DNA of 64,000 nt from Muribaculaceae bacterium (GCA_023665425.1 JAMPDX010000001.1:197882-261881), one strand, 5' to 3'; shown: positions 18,118 through 26,617, counted from the stretch's first letter. Notes: a model not told the origin generated them from the letters alone. Numbers and translations: made by a program.

Positions 18118-18160
18118 GATGACAATCATAGGGAAACAGAATTTTCTATAAACTTAGGTA

Positions 18161-18196
18161 TAAGTGGTTACTCCATTATAACTGAACATCCACTTA
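18161..18196 (+). repeat. fused pair of R1 ends in the argR leader
   Basis: TAAGTGGTTACTCCATTATA begins like an R1 left end, and CTGAACATCCACTTA finishes like an R1 right end. Together they make a 36-base inverted repeat with no interior. It ends 19 bases before the argR start codon and could be an excision or deletion remnant, or an independent short form. Confidence 0.45.
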
Positions 18197-18215
18197 TATT
18201 CACCGTATCTATAAC

Positions 18216-18713
18216 ATGAAAAATCGTAAACGTAGAGTCGAACTCATCGTCGACATTATCAAGAACCACTGCATAAGCAGTCAGGAGGAACTCAGCAGGA
18301 TGCTTGCTGAAAACGGGTTTTCGGTGACACAGGCCACACTGAGTCGCGACCTTAAAATGCTGAAAACCACTAAGGTGCCTACTGACCGCGGAACATATAT
18401 GTATATGTTGCCGGATAACAACAGCGTGAAGGATAAGATGCTCTCATCCGGTCAGGCCGATATGGCACTGCACTATCAGGCCGGATTTATATCACTCGAG
18501 TTTTCGGGTAATATAGCTGTAATCAAAACCCGCAACGGATACGCTCCCGGGTTGGGTTATGATATAGACATGACTCGCACCCCGGAAATCATCGGCACTC
18601 TTGCCGGCACGGATACCATCATGGTTGTGCTTCGCGAAGGTGTCACTCATGAGCAGGCACGAGAGGTATTTGCCCGCTTCCTCCCTCTGAATGAAAAAAT
18701 ACCAATATATTAA
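18216..18713 (+). CDS. argR: arginine repressor ArgR
   Basis: The 165-residue protein has an N-terminal winged helix-turn-helix (SQEELSRMLAENGFSVTQAT then LSRDLKML, residues about 22-50). The C-terminal arginine-binding and oligomerisation domain carries GTLAGTDTIMVVLREG (about residue 128). The length and layout are normal. With arginine bound, ArgR hexamers regulate arginine synthesis and catabolism genes. Here it leads an operon of an ArgC-like protein, Ssb, SpeA and TruA, which suggests that arginine decarboxylation is under its control. Confidence 0.93.
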   Translation: MKNRKRRVELIVDIIKNHCISSQEELSRMLAENGFSVTQATLSRDLKMLKTTKVPTDRGTYMYMLPDNNSVKDKMLSSGQADMALHYQAGFISLEFSGNIAVIKTRNGYAPGLGYDIDMTRTPEIIGTLAGTDTIMVVLREGVTHEQAREVFARFLPLNEKIPIY

Positions 18714-18738
18714 AATCTAAATCCTCATCTGTTGGACC

Positions 18739-18754
18739 TGCATACATGTATGCA
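18739..18754. promoter_or_regulatory. 16-bp perfect palindrome between argR and the ArgC-like gene
   Basis: TGCATACATGTATGCA is its own reverse complement. It lies 25 bases after argR and 28 bases before the next start codon. It shares the TACA/TGTA core with the inverted repeat at 18104. It could be a second regulator-binding site controlling the downstream genes separately. Confidence 0.45.
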
Positions 18755-18782
18755 CTCGACAGCATGACTCTTCTACGAAGGA

Positions 18783-19688
18783 ATGATAAAAGTAGGTATC
18801 GCAGGCGGCGCTTCTGCCATGGCAGGCGAATTGATACGCATTTTGATAAATCACCCTGATGTCCGTATATGTCAGATATGCGCTGACGGACTCGCAGGGC
18901 GCGACATAAAGTCAGTGCACCATGGGCTTATAGGGGAGTGCTCTCTAAAGTTTGATGCTGAGCTCAAGCCGGATAAGATGGATCTGCTCTTTGTGACTGA
19001 CAAGACAGCATGTCCAATACCCTCGCCAGCAGAGTATCCCGATTTATGTGTCATAGACATGACAGCAGACTTCAATACAGCCAGAGAGCAAGACTCATTT
19101 GTGGTGTATGGTGTGCCAGAGGTAAATCGTAAGGCCCTGGTGAGAGGTGCGCGCCGTGCCGTCATTCCTCCGGCAGAGGAGATACTTATCAGCATTGCAC
19201 TGCTTCCACTGGCATTACGCTCAATGTTGCCTGCCGTGGTGAAGATAGATATGGAGGTGAATGAAAATCTTGCCAATGACACACGGGTGAAGTATGCTAA
19301 TGTGAGCGATGCTTTTAAGCTGTGTGGCAATTACCCGGTGCCGAAATTCGTCGTCAACAAGCAGCCCTCAGAATCTGATCGCGCCATGCGTATATCCACA
19401 AATTTGAGCCTTGACTTGCCACTCGACAATATCATTGATATGTATGAGGAGATATTCGATGACCATAATCTCACATACGTGGTAGGTGAGCGAGTGCCCG
19501 ATAAAGAGGTGGAGGGCACTGATAAGTGTATTATCACTCTCGATAAGACCGAGGATGGGCTGCTCAATGTGCAGGCAGTGGCTGATGCTCATCTGCGTGG
19601 CGGTGCCGGTGATGCGGTGCATGTGATGAATTTACTCATGGGGCTGTATGAAAAGACCGGTTTGGCTCTCAGAGCCTCAACTTTCTAA
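18783..19688 (+). CDS. ArgC-like protein lacking catalytic Cys and His (probable pseudoenzyme)
   Basis: The 301-residue protein is homologous along its length to N-acetyl-gamma-glutamyl-phosphate reductase. It has a Rossmann start GIAGGASAMAGELIRIL, DMTADFN (ArgC: D-L-S-A-D-F-R), VYGVPEVNR, IALLPLA, and a C-terminal HLRGGAGDAVHVMNLLMGL. In ArgC the active-site cysteine lies in N-P-G-C-[YF]. The aligned residues here are I-P-P-A (128-131), so cysteine is replaced by alanine, without gaps in the flanking alignment. The later catalytic H-x-P-E region is also not recognisable. The enzyme reaction is therefore unlikely. It may sense an arginine intermediate or NADP(H), or partner ArgR or SpeA. The frame is intact and well placed in the operon, so it is not a decaying gene. 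Confidence 0.75.
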   Translation: MIKVGIAGGASAMAGELIRILINHPDVRICQICADGLAGRDIKSVHHGLIGECSLKFDAELKPDKMDLLFVTDKTACPIPSPAEYPDLCVIDMTADFNTAREQDSFVVYGVPEVNRKALVRGARRAVIPPAEEILISIALLPLALRSMLPAVVKIDMEVNENLANDTRVKYANVSDAFKLCGNYPVPKFVVNKQPSESDRAMRISTNLSLDLPLDNIIDMYEEIFDDHNLTYVVGERVPDKEVEGTDKCIITLDKTEDGLLNVQAVADAHLRGGAGDAVHVMNLLMGLYEKTGLALRASTF

Positions 19689-19705
19689 CCAAGAGTTATA
19701 AATAA

Positions 19706-20044
19706 GTGTCAATAAACAAAGTTATACTTATAGGCAATGTGGGGAGCGACCCGCGGATGCATTACCCCGACAAGAGTAGTGCGTTTGCCTTTTTCTCTCT
19801 GGCTACCAATGAACGTATAGGACAGGTGGAGCGAACCGAATGGCATAATATTGTCATGACCGGCAAGGGAGCGGAGTATGCGGAGCGCTTTATCCGCAAA
19901 GGGGCAAAATTATATATAGAGGGCAAACTGCGTACCCGTACTTACACTGATAAGATGGGTATACAGCGCTATATTACAGAAGTTTACGCAGATAATTTCG
20001 AAATCTTAGGGCGCGTCTCACAACAAGCTGGCGCCCAATCCTGA
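19706..20044 (+). CDS. ssb: short single-stranded DNA-binding protein
   Basis: The 112-residue protein is a single OB fold: INKVILIGNVGSDP, ATNERIG, EWHNIVMTGKGAEYAERFI, KGAKLYIEGKLRTRTY and YITEVYADNFEILG. It ends right after the OB fold. The flexible linker and acidic tail (typically D-D-x-[IL]-P-F) that recruit repair proteins are absent, so this is probably a paralogue rather than the main replication Ssb. The start is GTG at 19706. It lies between the ArgC-like gene and speA, spaced 17 and 15 bases. Confidence 0.88.
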   Translation: MSINKVILIGNVGSDPRMHYPDKSSAFAFFSLATNERIGQVERTEWHNIVMTGKGAEYAERFIRKGAKLYIEGKLRTRTYTDKMGIQRYITEVYADNFEILGRVSQQAGAQS

Positions 20045-20059
20045 TAAAGTATTAAAGAA

Positions 20060-21952
20060 ATGAGAAAGTGGAGAATTGAGGATTCCTCTGAATTGTATAA
20101 TGTTCCCGGGTGGGGGCGTAACTACTTTTCAATCAACGAGAAGGGCCATGCACAGGTGACCCCCCGCATGGGTGGTGCCAAAGTGGACCTGATGGATGTG
20201 ATGAATGAGCTGCAGCTACGCGATGTTACAGCTCCGGTGTTGCTGCGCTTTCCGGATATTCTGGATGACCGTATCCGTAAGATTTCTTCGTGCTTTAAGA
20301 AGGCTGCGGAGGAGTATGAGTATAAGGGTCAGAACTTTGTGGTATATCCCATCAAGGTGAACCAAATGCGCCAGGTAGTGGAGGAGATAGTGAGCCATGG
20401 CAACAAGTATAATATAGGCTTGGAAGCCGGGTCGAAGCCAGAGCTTCATGCTGTACTTGCAGTCAATACTCATGAGAATTCCATCATAGTCTGCAACGGA
20501 TATAAGGATGACAACTATGTGGAGCTCGCTCTGCTTGCTCAGAAGATGGGCCGGCGCATCTTTCTGGTAGTGGAGAAGCTTAATGAACTTCGCACCATTG
20601 CCAAGCTGGCCAAGAAGATAGGTGTGGAGCCGAATATAGGTATCCGTATCAAACTCACCAGCTCGGGCTCCGGCAAATGGGAAGAGTCGGGGGGCGATGT
20701 CAGTAAGTTCGGACTCAATTCCTCGGAGCTTCTCGAGGCCCTTGAATTCCTGGAGAAGAATAAGATGAACCAATGTCTGAAGCTCATCCACTTCCATATA
20801 GGCAGCCAAATCACCAAGATACGTCGTATAAAGAATGCCCTGCGCGAGGCGATGCAATTCTATGTGCAACTCACCCGCATGGGCTTCAATATCGAGTTTG
20901 TGGATATAGGTGGCGGTCTTGGTGTGGACTATGATGGCACTCGCTCATCCTCCGGCGAGAATTCGATGAATTACTCTATTCAGGAGTATGTCAATGACTC
21001 CGTCTCCGCGCTTGTAGATGTATGTGTCAAGAATGATATACCGCAGCCTAATATAATCACCGAGAGTGGCCGCTCACTCACTGCGCACCACTCCATACTT
21101 GTGATAGAGGCGCTCGCCGCCACTGCGTTGCCCAAGTGGGATGATGACAAGGAGATAGGGGAGGATGCCCACGAGCTATCGAAGGAGCTGTATAATATAT
21201 GGGATAAAATTAATACCTCACGTGTGTTTGAAGACTGGCATGATGCACTCCAGATACGCGAGGAAGCCCTTGAGTTGTTCAGCCTCGGCCTGATAGACTT
21301 GCGTACGCGTGCAGAGGTGGAGCAGTTGTTCTGGAGTGTGGCTCGCGATGTAAATGCCATCACTCGCAGCATGAAGCATCCGCCGGAAGAGCTACAGAAG
21401 GTGGCACGCATGCTTCCGGAGAAATACTTCTGCAATTTCTCTCTGTTCCAAAGCCTGCCGGACTCTTGGGCCATAGACCAGATTTTCCCTATAATGCCCA
21501 TTCAGCGCCTTGATGAGAAGCCAACACAATTGGCTACCCTTCAGGATGTGACTTGCGACTCCGATGGCAAAATAGCGCATTTCGTGTCTCCACAGGGTGT
21601 GTCACGCTCGCTGCCGGTGCATGTGCTTAAGAAGGATGAACACTATTATATCGGAGTGTTCCTCGTGGGCGCTTATCAGGAGATACTCGGCGATATGCAT
21701 AATCTGTTTGGCGACACTAATGCTGTGCATATCTCTGTCAAGGAAGACAAGTATGTGCTTGAGCAGATAATTGATGGTGAGACAGTAGCGGATGTACTGG
21801 ACTATGTGGAGTATAATCCGAAGAAGCTTGTGCGCAATCTTGAGACATGGGTAACCGCCTGCATGAAGAGTGGTAAAATCACACCTGAGGAGGGGCGTCA
21901 GTTCCTTAATAACTACAAATCAGGATTATACGGCTATACATATCTGGAATGA
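20060..21952 (+). CDS. speA: biosynthetic arginine decarboxylase
   Basis: SpeA converts arginine to agmatine, the entry to putrescine and spermidine synthesis. The 630-residue length is normal. The fold-III PLP lysine is in VYPIKVNQ (about residue 96). Substrate and PLP-phosphate regions include GLEAGSKPEL, KLIHFHIGSQ and VDIGGGLGVDYDGT. The C-terminal PESGRS-like motif appears as TESGRSLTAHHS. It is cytoplasmic. Operon linkage to argR and co-occurrence of nspC at 48103 support a polyamine pathway. Its end overlaps truA by 4 bases. Confidence 0.95.
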   Translation: MRKWRIEDSSELYNVPGWGRNYFSINEKGHAQVTPRMGGAKVDLMDVMNELQLRDVTAPVLLRFPDILDDRIRKISSCFKKAAEEYEYKGQNFVVYPIKVNQMRQVVEEIVSHGNKYNIGLEAGSKPELHAVLAVNTHENSIIVCNGYKDDNYVELALLAQKMGRRIFLVVEKLNELRTIAKLAKKIGVEPNIGIRIKLTSSGSGKWEESGGDVSKFGLNSSELLEALEFLEKNKMNQCLKLIHFHIGSQITKIRRIKNALREAMQFYVQLTRMGFNIEFVDIGGGLGVDYDGTRSSSGENSMNYSIQEYVNDSVSALVDVCVKNDIPQPNIITESGRSLTAHHSILVIEALAATALPKWDDDKEIGEDAHELSKELYNIWDKINTSRVFEDWHDALQIREEALELFSLGLIDLRTRAEVEQLFWSVARDVNAITRSMKHPPEELQKVARMLPEKYFCNFSLFQSLPDSWAIDQIFPIMPIQRLDEKPTQLATLQDVTCDSDGKIAHFVSPQGVSRSLPVHVLKKDEHYYIGVFLVGAYQEILGDMHNLFGDTNAVHISVKEDKYVLEQIIDGETVADVLDYVEYNPKKLVRNLETWVTACMKSGKITPEEGRQFLNNYKSGLYGYTYLE

Positions 21953-22716
21953 GATACTTCTTGAAATTGGCATACAACGGGAGCAACTATTGCGGGTGGC
22001 AACGTCAGCCCAATGCAGTGGGAGTACAGCAGGTGATAGAGGAGGCTTTGTCTACACTGCTGAGATGCCCCACGGCGATAACCGGTGCCGGCAGGACGGA
22101 TGCCGGTGTGCATGCCTCATGTATGTATGCTCATTTTGATACAGACAGGCCAATTGAGAATGCCGAGGGCTTGATACGTTCTCTCAATCATCTGTGTGGC
22201 AGTCATATAGCCTTTTACCAACTTATCCCGGTAGAGGATGATGCACATGCCCGTTTTGATGCCGTATCTCGCACATATAAGTACTATATTAGTGAGGGCA
22301 AGACCCCGTTTATGTACCCTTATTGTTGGCAAATGAGTGCTCATCTTGATTATGGTAAGATGAATGAGGCTGCCCGGAAGCTGCTTATGGTAGATGATTT
22401 TACCTCGTTTGCCAAGCTCCACTCAGATGTCAAAACGAATATTTGCAAGGTGAGCGAGGCTTACTGGGCTCCGGTGGAGCATACCACTCCAAATACCGAC
22501 AATACACGGATGTATGTATTCACTATCACGGCAGATCGGTTTCTTCGCAATATGGTGCGCGCTGTTGTTGGAACCCTCGTGGACGTGGGTCGCGGTAAGC
22601 TATCGATAGATGGCTTCCAACAGATAATCGAGGCTAAGGACCGCTGCGCTGCCGGCAATTCTGTGCCTCCCCAAGCATTATTTTTAAACAATATTATTTA
22701 CCCATATATTAAGTGA
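21949..22716 (+). CDS. truA: tRNA pseudouridine(38-40) synthase TruA
   Basis: TruA isomerises uridines 38-40 in the tRNA anticodon stem. The 255-residue protein shows YNGSNYCGWQRQPN at the start, the catalytic aspartate in GAGRTDAGVHA (about residue 51), RFDAVSRTYKYYI, and the C-terminal FLRNMVRAVVGTLVDVG. It overlaps speA by ATGA. Its stop codon lies inside R2 copy 2, so the repeat hairpin may form the 3' end of this operon's mRNA. Confidence 0.95.
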   Translation: MRYFLKLAYNGSNYCGWQRQPNAVGVQQVIEEALSTLLRCPTAITGAGRTDAGVHASCMYAHFDTDRPIENAEGLIRSLNHLCGSHIAFYQLIPVEDDAHARFDAVSRTYKYYISEGKTPFMYPYCWQMSAHLDYGKMNEAARKLLMVDDFTSFAKLHSDVKTNICKVSEAYWAPVEHTTPNTDNTRMYVFTITADRFLRNMVRAVVGTLVDVGRGKLSIDGFQQIIEAKDRCAAGNSVPPQALFLNNIIYPYIK

Positions 22717-22783
22717 TGATTAAAAAATTAATTGGTAATTTTTGTATGATGATAAAGAGGTCCAAGTTATTTTTTAATCATCC
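22713..22783. repeat. 74-bp palindromic repeat (family R2), copy 2
   Basis: GTGATGATTAAAAAATTAAT at the left and TTATTTTTTAATCATCCC at the right are near-perfect inverted ends; the middle has TTTGTATGATGAT as in copy 3. It overlaps the truA stop codon. The T- and A-rich arms could act as a transcription terminator on either strand. Confidence 0.75.
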
Positions 22784-22853
22784 CTAAAGTCTGAAGAGGG
22801 AGTAAAGTGAAATACTATCTATTCGGCTATAATTAACCTAATCAAAAATACAG

Positions 22854-23954
22854 ATGCGAAAAATTCTATTTTCATTGCTCGCTCTCTCATCTTTGAGTGC
22901 TGTGAGTCAGTCACAGACCCCGGATGGTCAGCCCATAATGAGACCCTTGCTTGAGGAGTTTACCGGCCTGTGGTGCAGTTTTTGCCCTCGTGGTTACGTC
23001 GCCATGGAGACCCTCAAAGAAGATTATCCGGATAACTTTATCGGCCTGGCATATCACAATAATGATGCCATGTCTAACTCTGCATTTAAGCCTTTCACCC
23101 CGAAGGAGTATCCGGAAATACATGTAAATCGTCAGAATTCGGCCACTTCGTTTGTCGATATTTATAAAATATGGCCTGAGGAAGTAGCCAAGGTGGCTCC
23201 GGCATGGGTAGAAGTGAAGGCCGAATGGGGCGATGAGGAGCATTATATCATCAATGCCACAGTAACAGTGAGCTTTACAAGTGACTACAACGATGTGGAA
23301 TACGGCATTTCAGCCGTGCTTGTAGCTGATGGCATGAGTAAGTCTACTTGGCATCAAAAGAATGCCCTTGTTGGTCAATATGATGACCCAACAATGCCGG
23401 GCCATTGGGGTGAGTTGTTTACTCACGGCACAAACCCCATGGATGATCTCGTATTCAATGATGTGGTATTATGCAGCAATGATCTGCAAGGTGACACCGA
23501 GTCAATACCTGCCAATATTGTGGCCGGGGAGGAATATACTTACACTACTTCTTTCGACCTTTCTCACATGGGTTCCTTAGGAGTACTTGGTCAGAGCTAT
23601 CGCGACAACCTTCGAGTGGTGGGACTGCTGCTCAATCGCAATCCTAAAAGCGCCATCAATTCAAATACCTCTATCCCCATGGGTCAATTAGAGGGTGAGG
23701 AAGAAGACCCGGGAGAAGACCCCGGCGATGATCCCGGTAATGATCCCGGTAATGACCCGGGAACAGATCCAGGTGAAGATCCAGGCGATGATGTGTATCT
23801 CAATAGCCTGACTCAAGAGGCGACAATCATACTTACCTCATATTACGATATGCAGGGCCGAAAACTCTCTGACAATGGCAATTCGAAAGGTATTATAATC
23901 AAAAAGGAGTTCCTGTCTAACGGCAAAATACTTGTCTCGAAACTTGTACGGTAA
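22854..23954 (+). CDS. Omp28-like exported protein with thioredoxin-type CxxC and DPG-repeat linker
   Basis: The 366-residue protein has a signal peptide (about 1-18), then LLEEFTGLWCSFCPRGYVA, a thioredoxin-like start with a CSFC motif as in Omp28-related outer-membrane proteins. A beta-rich middle follows. Residues about 280-315 are a D-P-G-[ENT]-D tandem repeat of roughly seven units, a flexible acidic linker. The C-terminus (YYDMQGRKL, then KGIIIKKEF and a final VSKLVR) resembles the type IX secretion sorting domain. It is probably surface-exposed or outer-membrane associated. The role is unknown beyond likely thiol redox or adhesion. Confidence 0.78.
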   Translation: MRKILFSLLALSSLSAVSQSQTPDGQPIMRPLLEEFTGLWCSFCPRGYVAMETLKEDYPDNFIGLAYHNNDAMSNSAFKPFTPKEYPEIHVNRQNSATSFVDIYKIWPEEVAKVAPAWVEVKAEWGDEEHYIINATVTVSFTSDYNDVEYGISAVLVADGMSKSTWHQKNALVGQYDDPTMPGHWGELFTHGTNPMDDLVFNDVVLCSNDLQGDTESIPANIVAGEEYTYTTSFDLSHMGSLGVLGQSYRDNLRVVGLLLNRNPKSAINSNTSIPMGQLEGEEEDPGEDPGDDPGNDPGNDPGTDPGEDPGDDVYLNSLTQEATIILTSYYDMQGRKLSDNGNSKGIIIKKEFLSNGKILVSKLVR

Positions 23955-23994
23955 CTATAATCTACGAGACATTTGCTTCACCTTATAATGAATT

Positions 23995-24030
23995 AACCGC
24001 CATAGGGAGATAAATCCTATGGCGGTTTCT
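23995..24030 (+). terminator. Rho-independent terminator after the Omp28-like gene
   Basis: AACCGCCATAGG (23995-24006) and CCTATGGCGGTT (24016-24027) form a perfect 12-bp stem with a 9-base loop, followed by TCTTG. It lies directly upstream of the intron relic. Confidence 0.8.
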
Positions 24031-24032
24031 TG

Positions 24033-24170
24033 GTTCGCCCGACATGGGCATTATCTAACGGGTGTAAGTCACTAACGCGGCCTAATATCAAAAGAGAATT
24101 TGTTTTCTCAGTGAAGGCTGGCATTTTCATTTGAAAGCTGTGAGAGACGTATCATGAGCGGCAGAGGTAA
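24033..24170 (+). mobile_element. relic of a group II (class IIC-type) intron, 5' part only
   Basis: GTTCGCCCGACATGGGCATT, then TCTAACGGGTGTAAGTC, follows the 5' end of domain I of class IIC introns as I remember it (G-U-G-Y-G-C-C-C-G-G-C-A-U-G-G-G, then a G-G-G-U-G-x-x-A-G-U-C block). A later TTCATTTGAAAGCT and GTATCATGAGCGGCAGAG resembles further domain I sequence. It begins 5 bases after the terminator stem, which is the preferred insertion site of IIC introns. No reverse transcriptase and no domain V are present, so it is a truncated dead copy. The rest of the gap to 24309 shows nothing recognisable. Confidence 0.55.
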
Positions 24171-24309
24171 AAAAACATTCACAAACATACTGCAATTTAG
24201 TATAAGTGCAGCAAATTAATGACCGGGAAAAAGTATCATTCTAAAAGCGTTGTTACTACGCCATCGATGTTACTTTCTGTATTTATAAAAATCGTTCAAT
24301 ATCAGCAAC

Positions 24310-25764
24310 TTATTTGCCAATACAGAAGTGGGAGAAGATGTTTTGGAGGATGGCGGGTGTTTGGAGAGATTGACCGGTGAGGTCGGAGAGGTGGGAAATT
24401 ACTTCTCTTACCCCTTGTGCGATTATATCGGGAGTGGGTGGGAGACAGAGAGAGGAATATGAATCGGGATATGTGGGTTGGGGCCGAAGCTGAGAGATGA
24501 CACGGGCGAGAGAAGCGAGGGCTTGGGTGACACAGGCGTGGTGGCGTTCATTAGTGAGGAGGATGTCACCCTCGGATTGCTCGTCATTCATGATGATAGT
24601 GCATAGACTATCTTTCAGCCGGTCTATACCTTCTCCAGTTTTGGCAGATATATTGAGAGTTAAGATATCTCTGTTGTCGGGCAAGTGCTGAGATTGGGGG
24701 TAAACATCAGGTTGAGATGATGGCTCGAGTCGGTCTATTTTGTTGTTGAGGAGGATGAGGGTTGAATCCGGACTCATAGTGGCCATAGCTTCGCGTATTA
24801 ATTTGTCGGAGAGGGGAGTGGTGGCATCCGAGACGAGCAGGACGATGCGGGCCTTACTAAGGGCACGGTGTGAGTGAGCTATTCCTATCTGTTCAATGGG
24901 GTCGTCAGTATCTCGCAGGCCCGCAGTGTCCATGAAGCGGAACATGTATTGACCTATCTCTATATTGTCCTCTACAATGTCGCGTGTGGTGCCATGTATG
25001 TCGCTGACGATGGCTCGTTCATCGTCGGCAAGCAGGTTGAGCAGCGAGGATTTTCCGGCATTTGTAGGGCCTATTATGGCCACGGGAATACCTTGTTTTA
25101 TTGCAGAACCGGTGCGATAGGATGACTGTAAACGCTCCAGATGTGCACGTATGGAGAGAGCGAGCTCAAGCAGTTGAGTGCGCGGTGCAAATTCCACATC
25201 TTCTTCAGAGAAGTCTAATTCGAGCTCTAACAGAGAGGCGAGGTGAAGGAGCTGCTCTTGCATCTCATTGAGCCGTTGGTCCACACCGCCTCGCATTTGC
25301 GACATGGCTATTCGTTTAGCCGCTTTAGAAGTTGCGGCCACAAGGTCAGCAGCAGCCTCGGCGCTAAGCAAATTCATGCGTCCGTTGGCCACAGCACGCT
25401 GTGAGAACTCGCCGGGACCGGCAGGCTTTGCTCCGGCATCAACGAGTGCTGTTATTGTCTGGCGTGCTATTAGCATGGAGCCATGCAGGCCGAATTCCAC
25501 CATATCTTCACCGGTGAAAGTGGCGGGAGCTTTGAATACTGTGGCAAGGGCCTGATCTATTATCTCATTGTCAGTTTTATTGTTAATAATGTAACCCAGA
25601 TGCGCAGTGTGCGTCAATGCTTCGGATAGGAGCTTGCCTTTCCATATCTTGTCGGCAATGGTCAATGCTTCCGGTCCGCTTAATCTGACCATGGCGATGG
25701 CTCCCTTACTATGTGGGGTGGCAAGTGCCACTATGGTGGAGGATGAAGTCTTTATCTGTTCCAT
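24310..25764 (-). CDS. mnmE: tRNA modification GTPase MnmE
   Basis: MnmE with MnmG adds the 5-carboxymethylaminomethyl (or related) group to wobble U34. The 484-residue protein has the tetrahydrofolate-binding N-domain (FKAPATFTGEDMVEFGLHG), a helical domain, and an inserted G domain with G1 GPTNAGKSS, G2 DIHGTTRD, G3 DTAGLRDT and G4 NKID. It ends FCIGK, the conserved C-x-G-K with the essential cysteine. The G1 has T where many have P (G-x-P-N), a mild variation. The start overlaps the end of the endonuclease gene by 13 bases. Confidence 0.95.
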   Translation of the reverse strand: MEQIKTSSSTIVALATPHSKGAIAMVRLSGPEALTIADKIWKGKLLSEALTHTAHLGYIINNKTDNEIIDQALATVFKAPATFTGEDMVEFGLHGSMLIARQTITALVDAGAKPAGPGEFSQRAVANGRMNLLSAEAAADLVAATSKAAKRIAMSQMRGGVDQRLNEMQEQLLHLASLLELELDFSEEDVEFAPRTQLLELALSIRAHLERLQSSYRTGSAIKQGIPVAIIGPTNAGKSSLLNLLADDERAIVSDIHGTTRDIVEDNIEIGQYMFRFMDTAGLRDTDDPIEQIGIAHSHRALSKARIVLLVSDATTPLSDKLIREAMATMSPDSTLILLNNKIDRLEPSSQPDVYPQSQHLPDNRDILTLNISAKTGEGIDRLKDSLCTIIMNDEQSEGDILLTNERHHACVTQALASLARVISQLRPQPTYPDSYSSLCLPPTPDIIAQGVREVISHLSDLTGQSLQTPAILQNIFSHFCIGK

Positions 25765-26606
25765 TGTGTGAAAGAGTATGATGACTCGAGCTGTTCTTCA
25801 ATATCATCGGGCAAAGAGCTGAAGAAGTCAAAACCGGTGATTTGCTCCACATAGTCAACAGATTGAGCATAGTTTTGCATATTGCCGGGGCAATGGTCAT
25901 TTGGATATATGAAGGCTATTGCTCGTGGGTTATCTATATAAGGTGCAAGTATAACTTTAAAGAATGCAGAGGGTACTCTCACGCCGGCTTGACCTATACG
26001 GAGATTATCGGCAGACTGATATATCGGACCTGCCACAATAATGAGAGCAGAGTCTCTTTTGGCCCATTGGCGCTCTTTGTCTTCAAGAGTCTTCCATGCG
26101 CCACCATTGAGAGCATGCACCTGAGGTGTCATGTTGGCCATGCTGAAACATTCGCGCATACTTGTCTCGCTCCATTTGGCATCGGCGGCAGGGTAGAGGT
26201 GGCCGCGGTCATAGCCTGAGTTTGTGTAATCTTTTTTTGAGGGACAATTCTTAACTGTTTCATCTCGCCAGAAATCTTGTTTCTTGCGTGTGGAGGAACC
26301 ATCAGTTTCAGAGCCCAATAGCTCCCATGACACATAGTTAGGAGTGCGATTGGACGTATTAAAGTTTACGGTAAACCCTTCATACGCCTTAATTTGTTGA
26401 GGCACATCGCCTGGCACAATCACCCTCTCCAAGTCAGTACCGGCTGGGAGTGAGGGTATGTTTTGCTCTGTCTCAGAGCGCGAATTTAAACGACTTGCCG
26501 CCCATATACATCCCACAGTGAGCACTGCTATGAGTATGATAATGAGCACAATGTGCGTGCGACTGTCTGTGCTACGCGCGGCACTCGCTTTTCTGTTTGT
26601 GGCCAT
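25752..26606 (-). CDS. membrane-anchored DNA/RNA non-specific endonuclease (NUC1 family)
   Basis: The 284-residue protein has a basic N-terminus and one transmembrane helix (about residues 19-38), leaving the catalytic domain outside the cytoplasm. The beta-beta-alpha-metal active site is YDRGHLYPAADAKW with the catalytic His of DRGH, followed by FSMANMTPQ and the metal-binding Asn region ALNGGAWKTLED. It should cut DNA and RNA without sequence preference, perhaps for nutrient scavenging or DNA uptake processing. It lies 11 bases from the coiled-coil gene upstream and overlaps mnmE. Confidence 0.9.
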   Translation of the reverse strand: MATNRKASAARSTDSRTHIVLIIILIAVLTVGCIWAASRLNSRSETEQNIPSLPAGTDLERVIVPGDVPQQIKAYEGFTVNFNTSNRTPNYVSWELLGSETDGSSTRKKQDFWRDETVKNCPSKKDYTNSGYDRGHLYPAADAKWSETSMRECFSMANMTPQVHALNGGAWKTLEDKERQWAKRDSALIIVAGPIYQSADNLRIGQAGVRVPSAFFKVILAPYIDNPRAIAFIYPNDHCPGNMQNYAQSVDYVEQITGFDFFSSLPDDIEEQLESSYSFTQWNR

Positions 26607-26617
26607 AAATAAATAGG

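Noticed and set aside
19702..19716. TAAGTGTCAATAAA at the ssb start as another R1 end.
   Set aside because: The match stops after eight bases, it is in the opposite orientation to the other leader-associated ends, and it contains the ssb start codon, so chance is sufficient.
23690..23810. Short direct repeats resembling a CRISPR or tandem array.
   Set aside because: They are in frame and encode the D-P-G linker of the Omp28-like protein; there are no spacers and no cas genes in the window.
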